DNA from: an uncultured Cellvibrio sp.
GTDB lineage: Bacteria; Pseudomonadota; Gammaproteobacteria; Pseudomonadales; Cellvibrionaceae
Length of the DNA stretch: 64,000 bases
Direction: 5' to 3'
NCBI GenBank assembly: GCA_937958105.1
Contig: CALFXJ010000004.1
Coordinates: 1-64,000, forward strand
Every line of letters begins with the position of its first letter. The first letter of the stretch is position 1. This document shows, in pieces, positions 44,423-53,110 of this stretch. The notes below the pieces were generated by a model. That model worked only from the letters and a program-made list of their open reading frames with translations, did not search any database and was not told the DNA's origin. Position numbers and translations under genes: made by a program.

Positions 44423-45658
44423 TCAGTCCGCTCGCATGGCTTCAATGGGCATAATCTTCGCAGCGTGCAGTGCCGGCATCAGCCCCGCCAGTGCACCCAC
44501 TACAATTAATAAAACGGTAGCGGTTATTCCTATCTGGAAATCAATCTCCGGGTTGCTGAAATAAGGCAGCTGTGCACCACCGGAATTCAGCGCATAGGCC
44601 ACCAGTTCAATCAGTCCTATACCAACCACCATGCCGGCGTAACCTGCAACAGCGGTAACCAGGATGGATTCAAGCAACAAAGTGCTGACGATACTCAGAG
44701 GCGTTGCACCCAAGGCTTTGCGGATACCGATTTCGCGCGTGCGTTCTTTAACTGTGATGATCATGATGTTACTCACACCGACGATGCCCGCCATCAAGGT
44801 ACCCAGTCCGACGAACCAGATAAACGCATTGATACCGAAGAACAATCCATTAAACATCTTGGCCGGCTCCGCCATGTTGAATGAACGAACAGCCCGGCGA
44901 TCTTCCGGCGCAACCATGTGACGGCGTTTAAGCAGTTCAATGATATTTTCTTCCAGCACAAATCCGTCAAAACCTGCCTGTGGACGCAGCCAGATCGCAG
45001 CGATCTTGTCATTGGTGCCGAAGATTTTCTGAAAGGTGGTGATGGGAATGTAGACCCGCTCTGAGTCGCGGCCGCGATTACCTTTATCGTAGAAAGTCCC
45101 CACCACTTTCATTACCACACCATTAACGCGGATATCTTTTCCGACGGGATCTACATCCTTGCCAAACACGCGTTCTGCCACCACGGTGCCGATGACGGCA
45201 ATCTTGCGCACCTGTTCGTCGTCAAGCGGATTAATTTTGCGGCCCAGGGGAAAAGGCACGCTTTCTTTTACCTTGAAGAAATCATCCGGCACACCGTGTA
45301 CTGCAAAGCTACCGCTTTTATCGCCGTACACGATGGAAATGCCACCGCGCTCGTTCGCCGGTGCAATGACGCCGACGCCTTTAACCTGCTGCTGAATCGC
45401 CTCGACATCTTCCAGTGTCAGCGTGATCTTCCGACCCAGGCCCATACCGCGATGAGCTACCGAGGTAGTTCCCGTGTAAACCACGATAAAATCCAGTACA
45501 TCTGAACCGAAGTCATCGTAGACACCGTTCTGCATGCCGCGCCCGGCACCGAGCAACAGCATCAGCATCAGGATGCCCCAGAAAACGCCGAAGGCCGTCA
45601 ATGCAGTGCGCAGTTTGTTCTGTCGCAGGGTGTAAAGAATTTCCTGTAAGCCGTCCAT
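44423..45658 (-). CDS. MacB-like ABC transporter permease (first)
   Basis: 411 residues with the same layout as the following gene: N-terminal helix, periplasmic domain (about 50-260) and three C-terminal helices, with VKERTREIGIRKALGATPLSI. It starts 4 bp after the stop of the ATPase gene and ends 5 bp before the next permease, so transcription and translation are tightly linked. Similarity with the second permease (both begin ...TLRQNKLRTALTAFGVFWG or close to it) points to an old tandem duplication. Confidence 0.9.
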   Translation of the reverse strand: MDGLQEILYTLRQNKLRTALTAFGVFWGILMLMLLLGAGRGMQNGVYDDFGSDVLDFIVVYTGTTSVAHRGMGLGRKITLTLEDVEAIQQQVKGVGVIAPANERGGISIVYGDKSGSFAVHGVPDDFFKVKESVPFPLGRKINPLDDEQVRKIAVIGTVVAERVFGKDVDPVGKDIRVNGVVMKVVGTFYDKGNRGRDSERVYIPITTFQKIFGTNDKIAAIWLRPQAGFDGFVLEENIIELLKRRHMVAPEDRRAVRSFNMAEPAKMFNGLFFGINAFIWFVGLGTLMAGIVGVSNIMIITVKERTREIGIRKALGATPLSIVSTLLLESILVTAVAGYAGMVVGIGLIELVAYALNSGGAQLPYFSNPEIDFQIGITATVLLIVVGALAGLMPALHAAKIMPIEAMRAD

Positions 45659-45662
45659 GTTG

Positions 45663-46388
45663 TTACCCCAGGATGTCTTCTTCGTTTGCTATCGCCGGCT
45701 GTACCGGCGCGTGCGCGAATTCTTTTGCCGGTACAATCAGGCCATCCTTGAGGATGATCTGACGCTGCGTTTGATCGGCGATGTCCTGTTCGTGAGTCAC
45801 GATTACGATGGTGTTGCCGAGACTGTGAACCTCTTTCAGCAGGGCCATGATTTCCTGTGTTGTCTGGCTGTCGAGTGCACCGGTCGGCTCGTCCGCCAGG
45901 ATTACCTTCGGCTGGGTCACCAGCGCCCGCGCGATGGCCACCCGCTGTTTCTGTCCGCCGGATAATTCGTTGGGCATGTGATTGGCACGATGGCCCAAGC
46001 CGACCATCTCAAGATATTGAGCCGCGCGGTAATTGCGTTCTTTACGGCTGACATTCTGGTAGTAAAGTGGCAGCGCCACGTTTTCAGTCGCGTTCTTAAA
46101 TGGCAGCAGGTTGAATGACTGAAATACAAAGCCCAGCAGTTGATTGCGCAACTGCGCCGCTTTTTTTTCTTTCAGGCGGCGAATAGCAACACCATTGAGA
46201 AAATAATCGCCTTCATCGTGGGTATCGAGGATACCGAGGATATTCAGTAACGTGGATTTACCCGATCCGGATGAACCCATGATCGAAACCAGTTCACCCT
46301 CGCGAATATGTTGATCAATTCCTTTGAGCACATGCAGGCGTTGTTCACCGGTGGAATAGTATTTGTGAATGTTGTGGAGTTTTATCAT
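45663..46388 (-). CDS. ABC transporter ATP-binding protein (MacB/LolD type)
   Basis: 241 residues with Walker A GSSGSGKST, Q-loop in GFVFQSFNLLP, signature LSGGQKQRVAIARAL, Walker B VILADEPTGALD and switch His in VIVTHEQD. It powers the two permeases encoded just downstream. Residues from about 220 form a short C-terminal tail not required for the fold. It is the first gene of the exporter operon; 260 bp separate it from the DUF202 gene. Confidence 0.92.
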   Translation of the reverse strand: MIKLHNIHKYYSTGEQRLHVLKGIDQHIREGELVSIMGSSGSGKSTLLNILGILDTHDEGDYFLNGVAIRRLKEKKAAQLRNQLLGFVFQSFNLLPFKNATENVALPLYYQNVSRKERNYRAAQYLEMVGLGHRANHMPNELSGGQKQRVAIARALVTQPKVILADEPTGALDSQTTQEIMALLKEVHSLGNTIVIVTHEQDIADQTQRQIILKDGLIVPAKEFAHAPVQPAIANEEDILG

Positions 46389-46580
46389 TTATCTCTCAGT
46401 CCTTCATGGAGCCACGGTTGCGCCAAGCTTATACAGTTTTGTCGGAGAGCATTGAAGTCATCGCCGGATTTTTACCGAAATTAACAAAGTGATGACATCT
46501 GTCATCAACGGGCCGGTTGTCGGTGGGCTAGCGCTGAGCTACTGATATTTGGTTAGAAGCAGGAAATGCACTTTCGGATT

Positions 46581-46608
46581 CACCGGAAGAAAATTTTTTC
46601 TGCCGGTG
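46581..46608. terminator. Hairpin after the DUF202 gene
   Basis: A nearly perfect palindrome, caccgg...ccggtg, has an inner agaaaa/ttttct pair and lies 41 bp downstream of the DUF202 stop on the minus strand. The long T/A content of the stem makes its efficiency uncertain. Confidence 0.5.
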
Positions 46609-46648
46609 GTTAATCGAAGGGCGAGAAGGGGAATCAGGAGGGTATCTG

Positions 46649-46897
46649 TTACTGGCGAGCGATACGTCGCCGCACGCTGACAAACCGGTAACTGCCGATA
46701 CCCAGCACCAGAATGCCCACCACCAATGCCGTCCAGGCCAGCGGGATGAGCACCGGATCCTGTTCAAGAAATCGCAAGGCCATGGCGCTGCCGACCAGCA
46801 GCGCCAGCGATGTGCGAATGTACGCAAGAAAGGTGCGCTCGTTGGCCAGATGAGTACGCTCTACAGCCATCGCATCACGCAGATCTGTTTCACCCAT
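46649..46897 (-). CDS. DUF202 (YidH-like) small membrane protein
   Basis: 82 residues with the DUF202 signature LANERTFLAYIRTSLALL and two membrane helices (about 27-44 and 52-72). The family, present also as YidH in E. coli, has no established function. The ribosome site GGAG precedes the ATG. It starts 12 bp after the Imm11 gene and so could share the transcript of the toxin cassette, perhaps only by position. Confidence 0.87.
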   Translation of the reverse strand: MGETDLRDAMAVERTHLANERTFLAYIRTSLALLVGSAMALRFLEQDPVLIPLAWTALVVGILVLGIGSYRFVSVRRRIARQ

Positions 46898-46909
46898 GAT
46901 TGTTCTCCA

Positions 46910-47485
46910 TCAGGCCACGTCAACTTCTTCAAGCATGATACCCCAACCGTCGTCCGGCCGATTATCCACAAGCGCGGTCTTTATGGCTTCATCAACGATG
47001 AGCACACTGGGGCTTTCGGCCAGCCTGAACATGCGCAGCCCCCCGAGCTTGCTCCCATCCAGCACCAGTTCATTGAAAGCCACCAGGGGCACGGCTACGC
47101 CTTCGTCGTCCGCTTCCATCAAGGTGTCGAACGCAGATTTTCCCATGTCCGCCGCTTTCAGCAGGCCCAGTACGTTAAACAGAAAAAAGCCGGTCCGCTT
47201 TTTCCGGGTGTCCGGGTTGATCAATACCACGGGGAAATGCTGGAAATTCGTTACCCCGGCATTGTGCAGTACCTGAATCAGATGCTGACTGGCGATCACG
47301 GTTCCGCCGGTCATAAAGTGCTGGCAGGGTTCATCATCGGGGACATTGATTTCGTAGACCAGCTCCGGCAGGGATTCCGGCTCAACCCAGGAGCCGGTCA
47401 TGACACAGCCGTCGGGCAGCTTCGGCCCGTCAGTAATACCATAGTCGAGCGAGTAGTCTTCCATCAGCTGGTAATAGGTGGTCAT
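46910..47485 (-). CDS. Imm11-family immunity protein (DUF1629-like)
   Basis: 191 residues, starting at the ATG at 47485 that overlaps the stop of the nuclease gene by 4 bp. The sequence, with VLINPDTRKKRTGFFLFNVLGL, the segment AFNELVLDGSKLGGLRMFRLAES and IKTALV near the end, fits the Imm11/DUF1629 family. Members of that family are encoded next to polymorphic toxins, including AHH nucleases. The tight coupling to the toxin gene supports an antidote role; binding to this toxin is inferred. Confidence 0.78.
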   Translation of the reverse strand: MTTYYQLMEDYSLDYGITDGPKLPDGCVMTGSWVEPESLPELVYEINVPDDEPCQHFMTGGTVIASQHLIQVLHNAGVTNFQHFPVVLINPDTRKKRTGFFLFNVLGLLKAADMGKSAFDTLMEADDEGVAVPLVAFNELVLDGSKLGGLRMFRLAESPSVLIVDEAIKTALVDNRPDDGWGIMLEEVDVA

Positions 47486-48333
47486 AGACTGATCCTTCTG
47501 TGGGAGCACACTGGTTTGTGGTACGCCAGGGCATACTTGGACAGGAAAATTTTCCAGCTTTTGCGCGAGCCGGTGATCTGTGTCTGTACATGGCTGGAGA
47601 GCCGGTCCAGTGCATCGTGGACGGTGTAATTTGCCTGAGGTTTCTTGTTCTTTTTCTTGGCGTCTTCGCAGAGATAACAGGTGTCGGACCAGGCTTTAAT
47701 GCGATCGGCCAGCTCCTTTAACCGGTCTTTCAGGTATTTGTCGTAACTCATGTGTTTGTAGCCGAGAGGATCATCCGGGTCCGCGATATTGTGCGGACCA
47801 ATGTGCGCCTGGGCACCGGCATCCTTCATGACTTTTTCGGCCCATTGCTGGCGTTCCGCATCGCTCAGTACTTTTTTCCCGGGTCCCCATTTTCCGACCA
47901 GTTCCTTGGGAACCGAGGGTGCCCAGAAGCCGTTGCCGGTGCAGTTCACCGAGTAGCCTGTGTCTTTCTCGTTTTTCTTGCTGGCCAGAATCCAGTCTTC
48001 CATCGGACTGCCTTTAAGCGCCTGATTTCCGCTGATCAGGTGATGCGCCTGATGGGTATAGAACTTGTCTTTGTTTTCTTTGCGGGCGTCAGGTTTCTGC
48101 TGCTCCTGGGTATAACCGTCTTTATCAACCTTGGCCGTTTGCGGACGCGCGCCTGCCTGTAATGACGTCAATAAAGATGGTTTCTCCATGATGGAGGCCA
48201 GGTGTTTGGAATTGTTTTTTGCACCGGGATAAGTGGTGTACTTGATAGGCTCTGCCGGCGGACAGAACGGACACTTTTCATTGGGTTCCTTGTGCACCGC
48301 CGGTGGCGCAACCTTTTCACCTATGTCAGTCAT
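47482..48333 (-). CDS. AHH-family nuclease toxin
   Basis: 283 residues from the ATG at 48333, which has AAGGAG 8 bases upstream. The N-terminal part carries CPFCPP, a cysteine pair that may bind zinc. The centre has QAHHLISGNQALKG, the AHH motif of the HNH/endonuclease VII-like nuclease superfamily, followed by GPHNIADPDDPLGYKHMSYD-like residues. The C-terminal part has another CxxC (CYLCED). It has no signal peptide, so delivery would need a secretion machine. It is encoded between a ketoacyl-synthase-like gene and the immunity gene, a known effector-cassette arrangement. DNA cleavage is inferred from the motif. Confidence 0.78.
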   Translation of the reverse strand: MTDIGEKVAPPAVHKEPNEKCPFCPPAEPIKYTTYPGAKNNSKHLASIMEKPSLLTSLQAGARPQTAKVDKDGYTQEQQKPDARKENKDKFYTHQAHHLISGNQALKGSPMEDWILASKKNEKDTGYSVNCTGNGFWAPSVPKELVGKWGPGKKVLSDAERQQWAEKVMKDAGAQAHIGPHNIADPDDPLGYKHMSYDKYLKDRLKELADRIKAWSDTCYLCEDAKKKNKKPQANYTVHDALDRLSSHVQTQITGSRKSWKIFLSKYALAYHKPVCSHRRISL

Positions 48334-48344
48334 GATGTCTCTCC

Positions 48345-49409
48345 TTAATGGGTTCCTTCGATGTCCAGACGAACTGCCGAACGATAGGCAGTATCGGATG
48401 AACAACAGAGTAAATGATGCTGGCCCAGGTTTCTGCGCCGGGCGAGTTCCACGATCAATGCGATCAGCAGAGGGCCCACCGACGCACCTGCATCACCCCA
48501 GCGGTCTGCCGGATGATTCTGGCTCGCCGCCGGTGAGAAATGGGCGCTGTTGCGAGTGATGGCAACGCCAAATTCTTTAGTGCCGAAGTTATCGTAGGTC
48601 ATGCTGCTCCAGACAGCGTCGATGGCAGCTGCCGGCGCTGAGGCAATCGCTTCCCTCACTGCCGCTGTCAGGCCGTCACCGCGATAGGGTTCCTCACTGT
48701 AACGGTGACCGGCCTCCTGTGCGATGCCGGGACGATACAGCACGGCCCGCAGAGAAGGCAGCGAGGCGACGGCGCGCTCGCTGGCCAGCAGAATAAAGCA
48801 GGCCCCCTCCCCCGGTTGAAAACCGTCGAAGCGATTCTCCAGTAACAGACGGTCCTGCGCATCCAGGCGGGCCAGAAGCTCGGGGTCCCAGTAGCTGTCC
48901 ATGCCTCCTAGAATCACCCAGTCGTGGCCCATCTCGAAAAGTTGGAAGACGTGCTTGAGGGCATGTAATCCCCCGGCGCGACCTATCTCCGCCGCGCGGC
49001 TGAGTTGCGGGTCCAGGGGAACACCACTTTGCATCATAAGCTGCTCGATAGCGTTGCCGCGCCAGTGGTGACTGAGATCAGGGATGAATTCCGGCAGTGC
49101 GAGCAGCGCGGGGATGGTTTTGCCTGGCGGCAGCAATGGCTTCAGCTGCTGCAGCGCCGGTGCCGCCATTCGCAGGATACGCTCCTGGCGAAGGGGCAGC
49201 CCGCTGTTGAGCAGGCGGGGTTCCAGAGGACTCAGTGCCGCTTCCGGCACCCGCGCCATCTTGATCGGAACCAGGTGGCGGCTCAGCAATGGCGTTTCCT
49301 GTACGGCACCTACACCGGCATTAACGGCTGCAGCCATGCTCGACGCGCTGTAGCCAAGGGGGCTTACAACACCAATGCCTGCCACAAAGGCCTTGGAAAG
49401 CTGTGACAT
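48345..49409 (-). CDS. Beta-ketoacyl synthase-like protein lacking the catalytic cysteine
   Basis: 354 residues with a thiolase-fold beginning (FVAGIGVVSPLGYSA) and an internal GRAGGLHALKH that aligns with the nucleophile region of FabF/FabB. There the cysteine is replaced; the histidine motifs EAHGT and NSFGFGG are also not conserved. It is therefore unlikely to condense acyl chains. Such proteins occur beside DUF4150 (PAAR-like) and AHH toxin genes in putative type VI effector cassettes, so an adaptor or chaperone role is possible. The ATG at 49409 is favoured over a TTG three bases earlier. It sits 66 bp after the DUF4150 gene. Confidence 0.72.
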   Translation of the reverse strand: MSQLSKAFVAGIGVVSPLGYSASSMAAAVNAGVGAVQETPLLSRHLVPIKMARVPEAALSPLEPRLLNSGLPLRQERILRMAAPALQQLKPLLPPGKTIPALLALPEFIPDLSHHWRGNAIEQLMMQSGVPLDPQLSRAAEIGRAGGLHALKHVFQLFEMGHDWVILGGMDSYWDPELLARLDAQDRLLLENRFDGFQPGEGACFILLASERAVASLPSLRAVLYRPGIAQEAGHRYSEEPYRGDGLTAAVREAIASAPAAAIDAVWSSMTYDNFGTKEFGVAITRNSAHFSPAASQNHPADRWGDAGASVGPLLIALIVELARRRNLGQHHLLCCSSDTAYRSAVRLDIEGTH

Positions 49410-49475
49410 CAACGGATCCTTCGGTGGACTCTGGTATCAGGTATACGGGGGATGATCAGCCGAGCGGGATGCCGC

Positions 49476-49856
49476 TCAGCCCATGATGTTCTTTTTATTG
49501 TGAAACAGAGGGTCTCCCAGACGGCAGACATTCTTGCCTTCGAACTTCACGTCCGGTGAGTACATCATGAATTCGCAGACCCCCATCTGGTCATTGCTGA
49601 CCACACCTTTCAGGGTACCGGGTTCATCGCCAGTGCTGCGGGAGTACTGTGCCCCTTTCACCATCGGCATCTTGCCATCGGTCTTTACACTCTTTGGGCC
49701 TTTTGTGGTATCGGAGGACTTCCCCACATTGGGGTAAGGAATGGGCACGGGTCCGCCGGGTGTGGGCGTCTTGCAGACGTCAGGAAAGACGATACTGACT
49801 CCGTTACTGCCTTTGTGGACTATGCCCCGGCAATTGGCAAAGGTGGTCTGGGCCAT
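49476..49856 (-). CDS. PAAR-like DUF4150 protein
   Basis: 126 residues from the second of two adjacent ATGs (AAGGAG lies 6 bases before it). DUF4150 proteins resemble PAAR tips, which cap the type VI spike and recruit effectors; here GGPVPIPYPNVGKSSDT, the segment after KTDGKMPMVKGAQYSRSTGDEPGT and the ending CRLGDPLFHNKKNIMG fit the family. It is the first gene of the cassette with the ketoacyl-synthase-like, AHH and Imm11 genes. No VgrG or Tss genes lie nearby. Confidence 0.85.
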   Translation of the reverse strand: MAQTTFANCRGIVHKGSNGVSIVFPDVCKTPTPGGPVPIPYPNVGKSSDTTKGPKSVKTDGKMPMVKGAQYSRSTGDEPGTLKGVVSNDQMGVCEFMMYSPDVKFEGKNVCRLGDPLFHNKKNIMG

Positions 49857-50006
49857 CATACGCTCCTTATGATTCACCGATTCTGGTTGTACAGCGATGG
49901 ATCACTTTACACCAGTTTCTGCTTCGGAGCTGTGCCGCAGATAAAGAAATTTAACTCGCTGATCCAGCTACCGGCGGCTGTAGACAGCGCCGGCAGCCTC
50001 TCAGGA

Positions 50007-51671
50007 TTAATGATTGAGCGCGTGATCCCGGTTCACCCCGTTCAGCAATGCCTTGATGGCAGCGGCGATGATGTTGCTGTCCTTGCCGACCCCGAACACA
50101 GTCTTGCCCTGGTCAACCTTGAGTTCCACATAACACACCGCTGCCACATCAGAGCCCGCACCTATCGCGTGTTCATGGTAATCCACGACCTGCACGGTCT
50201 TGCCCAGATGCTGGCTGATGGCATGGGCAGCGGCATCAATGGGTCCATTACCGGTACCGGAAAGCGCCACAGGACTCTGCTGGTGACGGACATGGATTTC
50301 GATATCCACCCGCTCCGCATTCTCACTGACTTTACTGCTGTGATAACGGAACGGCGTATTAACCGCAAAATATTCCTGCTCGAACAACTGCACAATATCG
50401 CTGCTTTTGACTTCTTTGCCGGTGGTGTCGCTGACCTTCTGCACCACGCCGCTGAATTCAATCTGCAAACGGCGCGGCAACTGCAGGCCCGCTTCCTGTT
50501 GCAACAGGAAACTCACCCCGCCCTTGCCGGACTGGCTGTTCACCCGCACCACAGCGTCATAACTGCGATTGAGGTCAGCGGGGTCCACCGGCAGGTAAGG
50601 CACTTCCCAGAGCGCATCCCGTTGCTGCACAGCCAGGCCTTTTTTAATAGCATCCTGATGCGAGCCGGAGAATGCGGTAAAGACCAGCTCACCCGCGTAA
50701 GGATGGCGTGGATGAACCGGCAACTGATTGCAGTCTTCCACCAGTTTGCGCACCCGATCGATGTCGGAAAAATCCAAGCCGGGATGAATACCCTGGGAAT
50801 AAAGGTTCAATGCAAGCGTCACCAGATCAACGTTACCGGTACGCTCACCATTGCCAAATAAACAGCCTTCCACACGATCTGCACCGGCCATCACCGCCAG
50901 CTCCGCCGCCGCCACGGCAGTACCACGGTCGTTATGGGGATGCACACTGATGATGATGGAGTCGCGCTTGTTGATGTTGCGATGCATCCACTCAATCTGA
51001 TCTGCGTAGGTGTTGGGCGTGCTCATCTCCACCGTTGCAGGCAGGTTGAGGATCATCTTTTTCTCTGGTGTCGGCTGCCAGATCTCCGCCACTGCATCCG
51101 ACACTTCTTTGGCAAACTCCACTTCAGTGCTGGAAAACACTTCCGGAGAATACTGGTAGATCCAGTCCACTTCCGGCGCCTGCGCCGTCAGTTCCTTCAC
51201 CCATTTAGTGCCCTGAATCGCAATGTTCTTCACCCCTTCTTTATCGGTGTTGTACACAATCTTGCGGAACGCAGGCGCCAGCGGGTTGTACATATGGAGG
51301 ATCGCACGCTTTGCACCGCGCAGACTCTGTACGGTTTTTTCAATCAAGTCATAACGCGCCTGAACCAGGACTTCGATGGTGACATCGTCCGGTACATGGT
51401 TGCCTTCGATAAGCAAACGGGTGAATTCGTAATCCGTCGCCGACGCAGAGGGAAAACCAATCTCAATTTCTTTGAAACCTATCTGCACCAGTTCTTTAAA
51501 GAAACGCAACTTGGTAGCAACAGACATGGGGTCGATCAGTGCCTGGTTACCATCACGCAGGTCGGTGCTCATCCAGATAGGTGGTTTTTCAATAGCGTTA
51601 TTCGGCCATTGGCGATCAGGAAGCGATACACCAACAAAGCGTTGATATTTGGTGGATGGGTCGGCGAGCAT
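50007..51671 (-). CDS. leuA: 2-isopropylmalate synthase
   Basis: 554 residues, starting at the ATG at 51671 with GGAG 6 bases upstream; longer in-frame extensions are not family-like. LeuA catalyses the first committed step of leucine synthesis from 2-ketoisovalerate and acetyl-CoA. The TIM-barrel has the DLRDGNQALI motif and HPHNDRGTAVAAAELA with the metal-binding HPHND. The C-terminal regulatory domain (about 430-550) mediates leucine feedback. It is divergent from an Lrp-type gene across 291 bp that contain repeated AATATTGT sites. Confidence 0.96.
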   Translation of the reverse strand: MLADPSTKYQRFVGVSLPDRQWPNNAIEKPPIWMSTDLRDGNQALIDPMSVATKLRFFKELVQIGFKEIEIGFPSASATDYEFTRLLIEGNHVPDDVTIEVLVQARYDLIEKTVQSLRGAKRAILHMYNPLAPAFRKIVYNTDKEGVKNIAIQGTKWVKELTAQAPEVDWIYQYSPEVFSSTEVEFAKEVSDAVAEIWQPTPEKKMILNLPATVEMSTPNTYADQIEWMHRNINKRDSIIISVHPHNDRGTAVAAAELAVMAGADRVEGCLFGNGERTGNVDLVTLALNLYSQGIHPGLDFSDIDRVRKLVEDCNQLPVHPRHPYAGELVFTAFSGSHQDAIKKGLAVQQRDALWEVPYLPVDPADLNRSYDAVVRVNSQSGKGGVSFLLQQEAGLQLPRRLQIEFSGVVQKVSDTTGKEVKSSDIVQLFEQEYFAVNTPFRYHSSKVSENAERVDIEIHVRHQQSPVALSGTGNGPIDAAAHAISQHLGKTVQVVDYHEHAIGAGSDVAAVCYVELKVDQGKTVFGVGKDSNIIAAAIKALLNGVNRDHALNH

Positions 51672-51876
51672 GAGGGTCTCCATAACAGGGCGAAAAAACA
51701 AAAACCTGCGGGAAGACATTGCGGGTCCGGCGTTTGGGAGTACCCCTTGGCGCCGCTGCCTGGTGATGGTCCCGGTAAAGACCTGGAGAGGGCAGCCCTG
51801 CAATCCGCTGGTAGCGGTATATCTTCGCGATCAGGTTGAGCTCAGTATAGGCCTGCTGCGGCGCAATAGGATTGCC

Positions 51877-51943
51877 AATATTGTCGATTTGGAAGATTAT
51901 TAGCAATATTGTACTTACCACATTAGAATTATTGGAATATTGT
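51877..51943. promoter_or_regulatory. Three spaced AATATTGT motifs in the leuA-lrp intergenic region
   Basis: Copies lie at 51877-51884, 51905-51912 and 51936-51943, that is 28 and 31 bp apart (about three helical turns). Each extends to the palindrome CAATATTG or GAATATTG. They sit just upstream of the Lrp-type gene and in the divergent region before leuA, fitting cooperative binding of an Lrp-type protein. The binding is inferred. Confidence 0.5.
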
Positions 51944-51962
51944 GCCTTTAAGGAGGCCGACC

Positions 51963-52427
51963 ATGGAACTTGATCGCTACGACCGGCAGATTCTCGACGA
52001 GCTGCAGAAAAATGGCCGTATCTCCAACCAGGAGCTGGCGGAGACGATCAGCCTGTCTCCCTCCCCGTGTCTGCGACGGGTTCGCCAGCTGGAAGAGGCT
52101 GGCTTGATTGACGGTTACGTTGCACTGCTCAACGCACGTAAACTCGGGTTGACCTTGGTGTCCTTTATCCAGATCAGCATGGATAAACACACCCCAGAGC
52201 GTCTGGACGCGTTTGAAAAGACCGTCGGCAGCTACCCGGAGGTGCTCGAGTGTCACCTGATCACTGGTCAGTCAGCGGATTATCTGCTCAAAGTTATTGT
52301 GAAAGACATGGACGCTTACCAGCAGTTTCTGCTGCAGAAGCTCACGCGAATTGAAGGTGTGAGCGGCGTGCACTCTTCCTTCGTTCTGAAATCACCCGTG
52401 GCGAAGACCGCCCTGCCGGTGGGCTGA
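51963..52427 (+). CDS. Lrp/AsnC-family transcriptional regulator
   Basis: 154 residues. AAGGAGG lies 6 bases before the ATG at 51963. The N-terminal helix-turn-helix (about 5-60) reads LDRYDRQILDELQKNGRISN and ELAETISLSPSPCLRRVRQLE. The C-terminal RAM/effector domain (about 70-150) is as in Lrp, BkdR and DecR-like proteins. It probably senses an amino acid and may control its own gene and divergent leuA, given the repeated motif between them. An intrinsic terminator follows at 52463. Confidence 0.92.
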   Translation: MELDRYDRQILDELQKNGRISNQELAETISLSPSPCLRRVRQLEEAGLIDGYVALLNARKLGLTLVSFIQISMDKHTPERLDAFEKTVGSYPEVLECHLITGQSADYLLKVIVKDMDAYQQFLLQKLTRIEGVSGVHSSFVLKSPVAKTALPVG

Positions 52428-52462
52428 GGTCTCGGTGAGGCCTTAACAGCTCGATGGTCGGA

Positions 52463-52494
52463 GCAGCAACCTCAGAGAGACACCCGGTTGCTGC
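52463..52494 (+). terminator. Intrinsic terminator of the Lrp-type gene
   Basis: A 9-bp perfect stem, gcagcaacc / ggttgctgc, is followed by a short TTTAT run, 36 bp after the stop. Confidence 0.7.
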
Positions 52495-52512
52495 TTTATG
52501 TCAGTACCCGGA

Positions 52513-52953
52513 TTACCAGGCTTTATAAGGCAGGAATTTTCCATTCATGTTGATCACCACTCGATCCCCTTTAGGATTTTCTTCCTTGCTGATATCCATG
52601 GAAAAATCGATGGCGCTCATGATGCCATCACCAAACTTCTCATGGATCAGCTCTTTGATCGTGGGTCCATACACACCAATCATCTCGTACAGCCGATAGA
52701 TCAACGGGTCCTGCGGAATCGCATGCTCCCAGCTCTTGCTTGGGCACTGCATAAACGCCGCCTTGGCGCTCTCGGGCAGATCAAATACCTGACACAGGGC
52801 TTCTGCCTTGTCTGCCGGTGCACTGTTCATACCCAGGCACACCGATGTCGTCCACACCGGCGACATACCGATCTTTTCTGCAACGCCTTCCCAGGTGAGA
52901 TTCATCTTCTGTTTGGCGATGATGACCGCTTCTACCAGTTCCTGCTTCTTCAT
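52513..52953 (-). CDS. cynS: Cyanate hydratase (cyanase)
   Basis: 146 residues from the ATG at 52953 (AGGAG 6 bases upstream; a longer frame is not supported). Cyanase converts cyanate and bicarbonate to CO2 and carbamate, which releases ammonia. The N-terminal helix-turn-helix-like part contains LTWEGVAEKIGMSPVW, and the catalytic trio is R87, E90 and S113 (E. coli R96, E99, S122, a constant offset of 9). It lacks the cynT and cynX partners, so carbonic anhydrase comes from elsewhere. The gene stands alone, 158 bp after the ParA-like gene. Confidence 0.95.
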   Translation of the reverse strand: MKKQELVEAVIIAKQKMNLTWEGVAEKIGMSPVWTTSVCLGMNSAPADKAEALCQVFDLPESAKAAFMQCPSKSWEHAIPQDPLIYRLYEMIGVYGPTIKELIHEKFGDGIMSAIDFSMDISKEENPKGDRVVINMNGKFLPYKAW

Positions 52954-53110
52954 GACGAGCTCCTGATGGTTTAGGGATGCATCCTTCTGATGCGCCGAAG
53001 CACCAACTCGCGGCACCAGTCTGTATCAGACCCGTTGATGGCCGCGGTTTTCATGGGGCACAGGCGTTGTTGCGAGCTTTATGCCAGCTTTGATTTAACC
53101 GAAGGATTGA

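Noticed and set aside
51672..51803. N-terminal extension of LeuA and a possible leucine leader peptide
   Set aside because: The extension is not family-like and a good ribosome site supports the start at 51671. No run of Leu codons followed by alternative hairpins was found.
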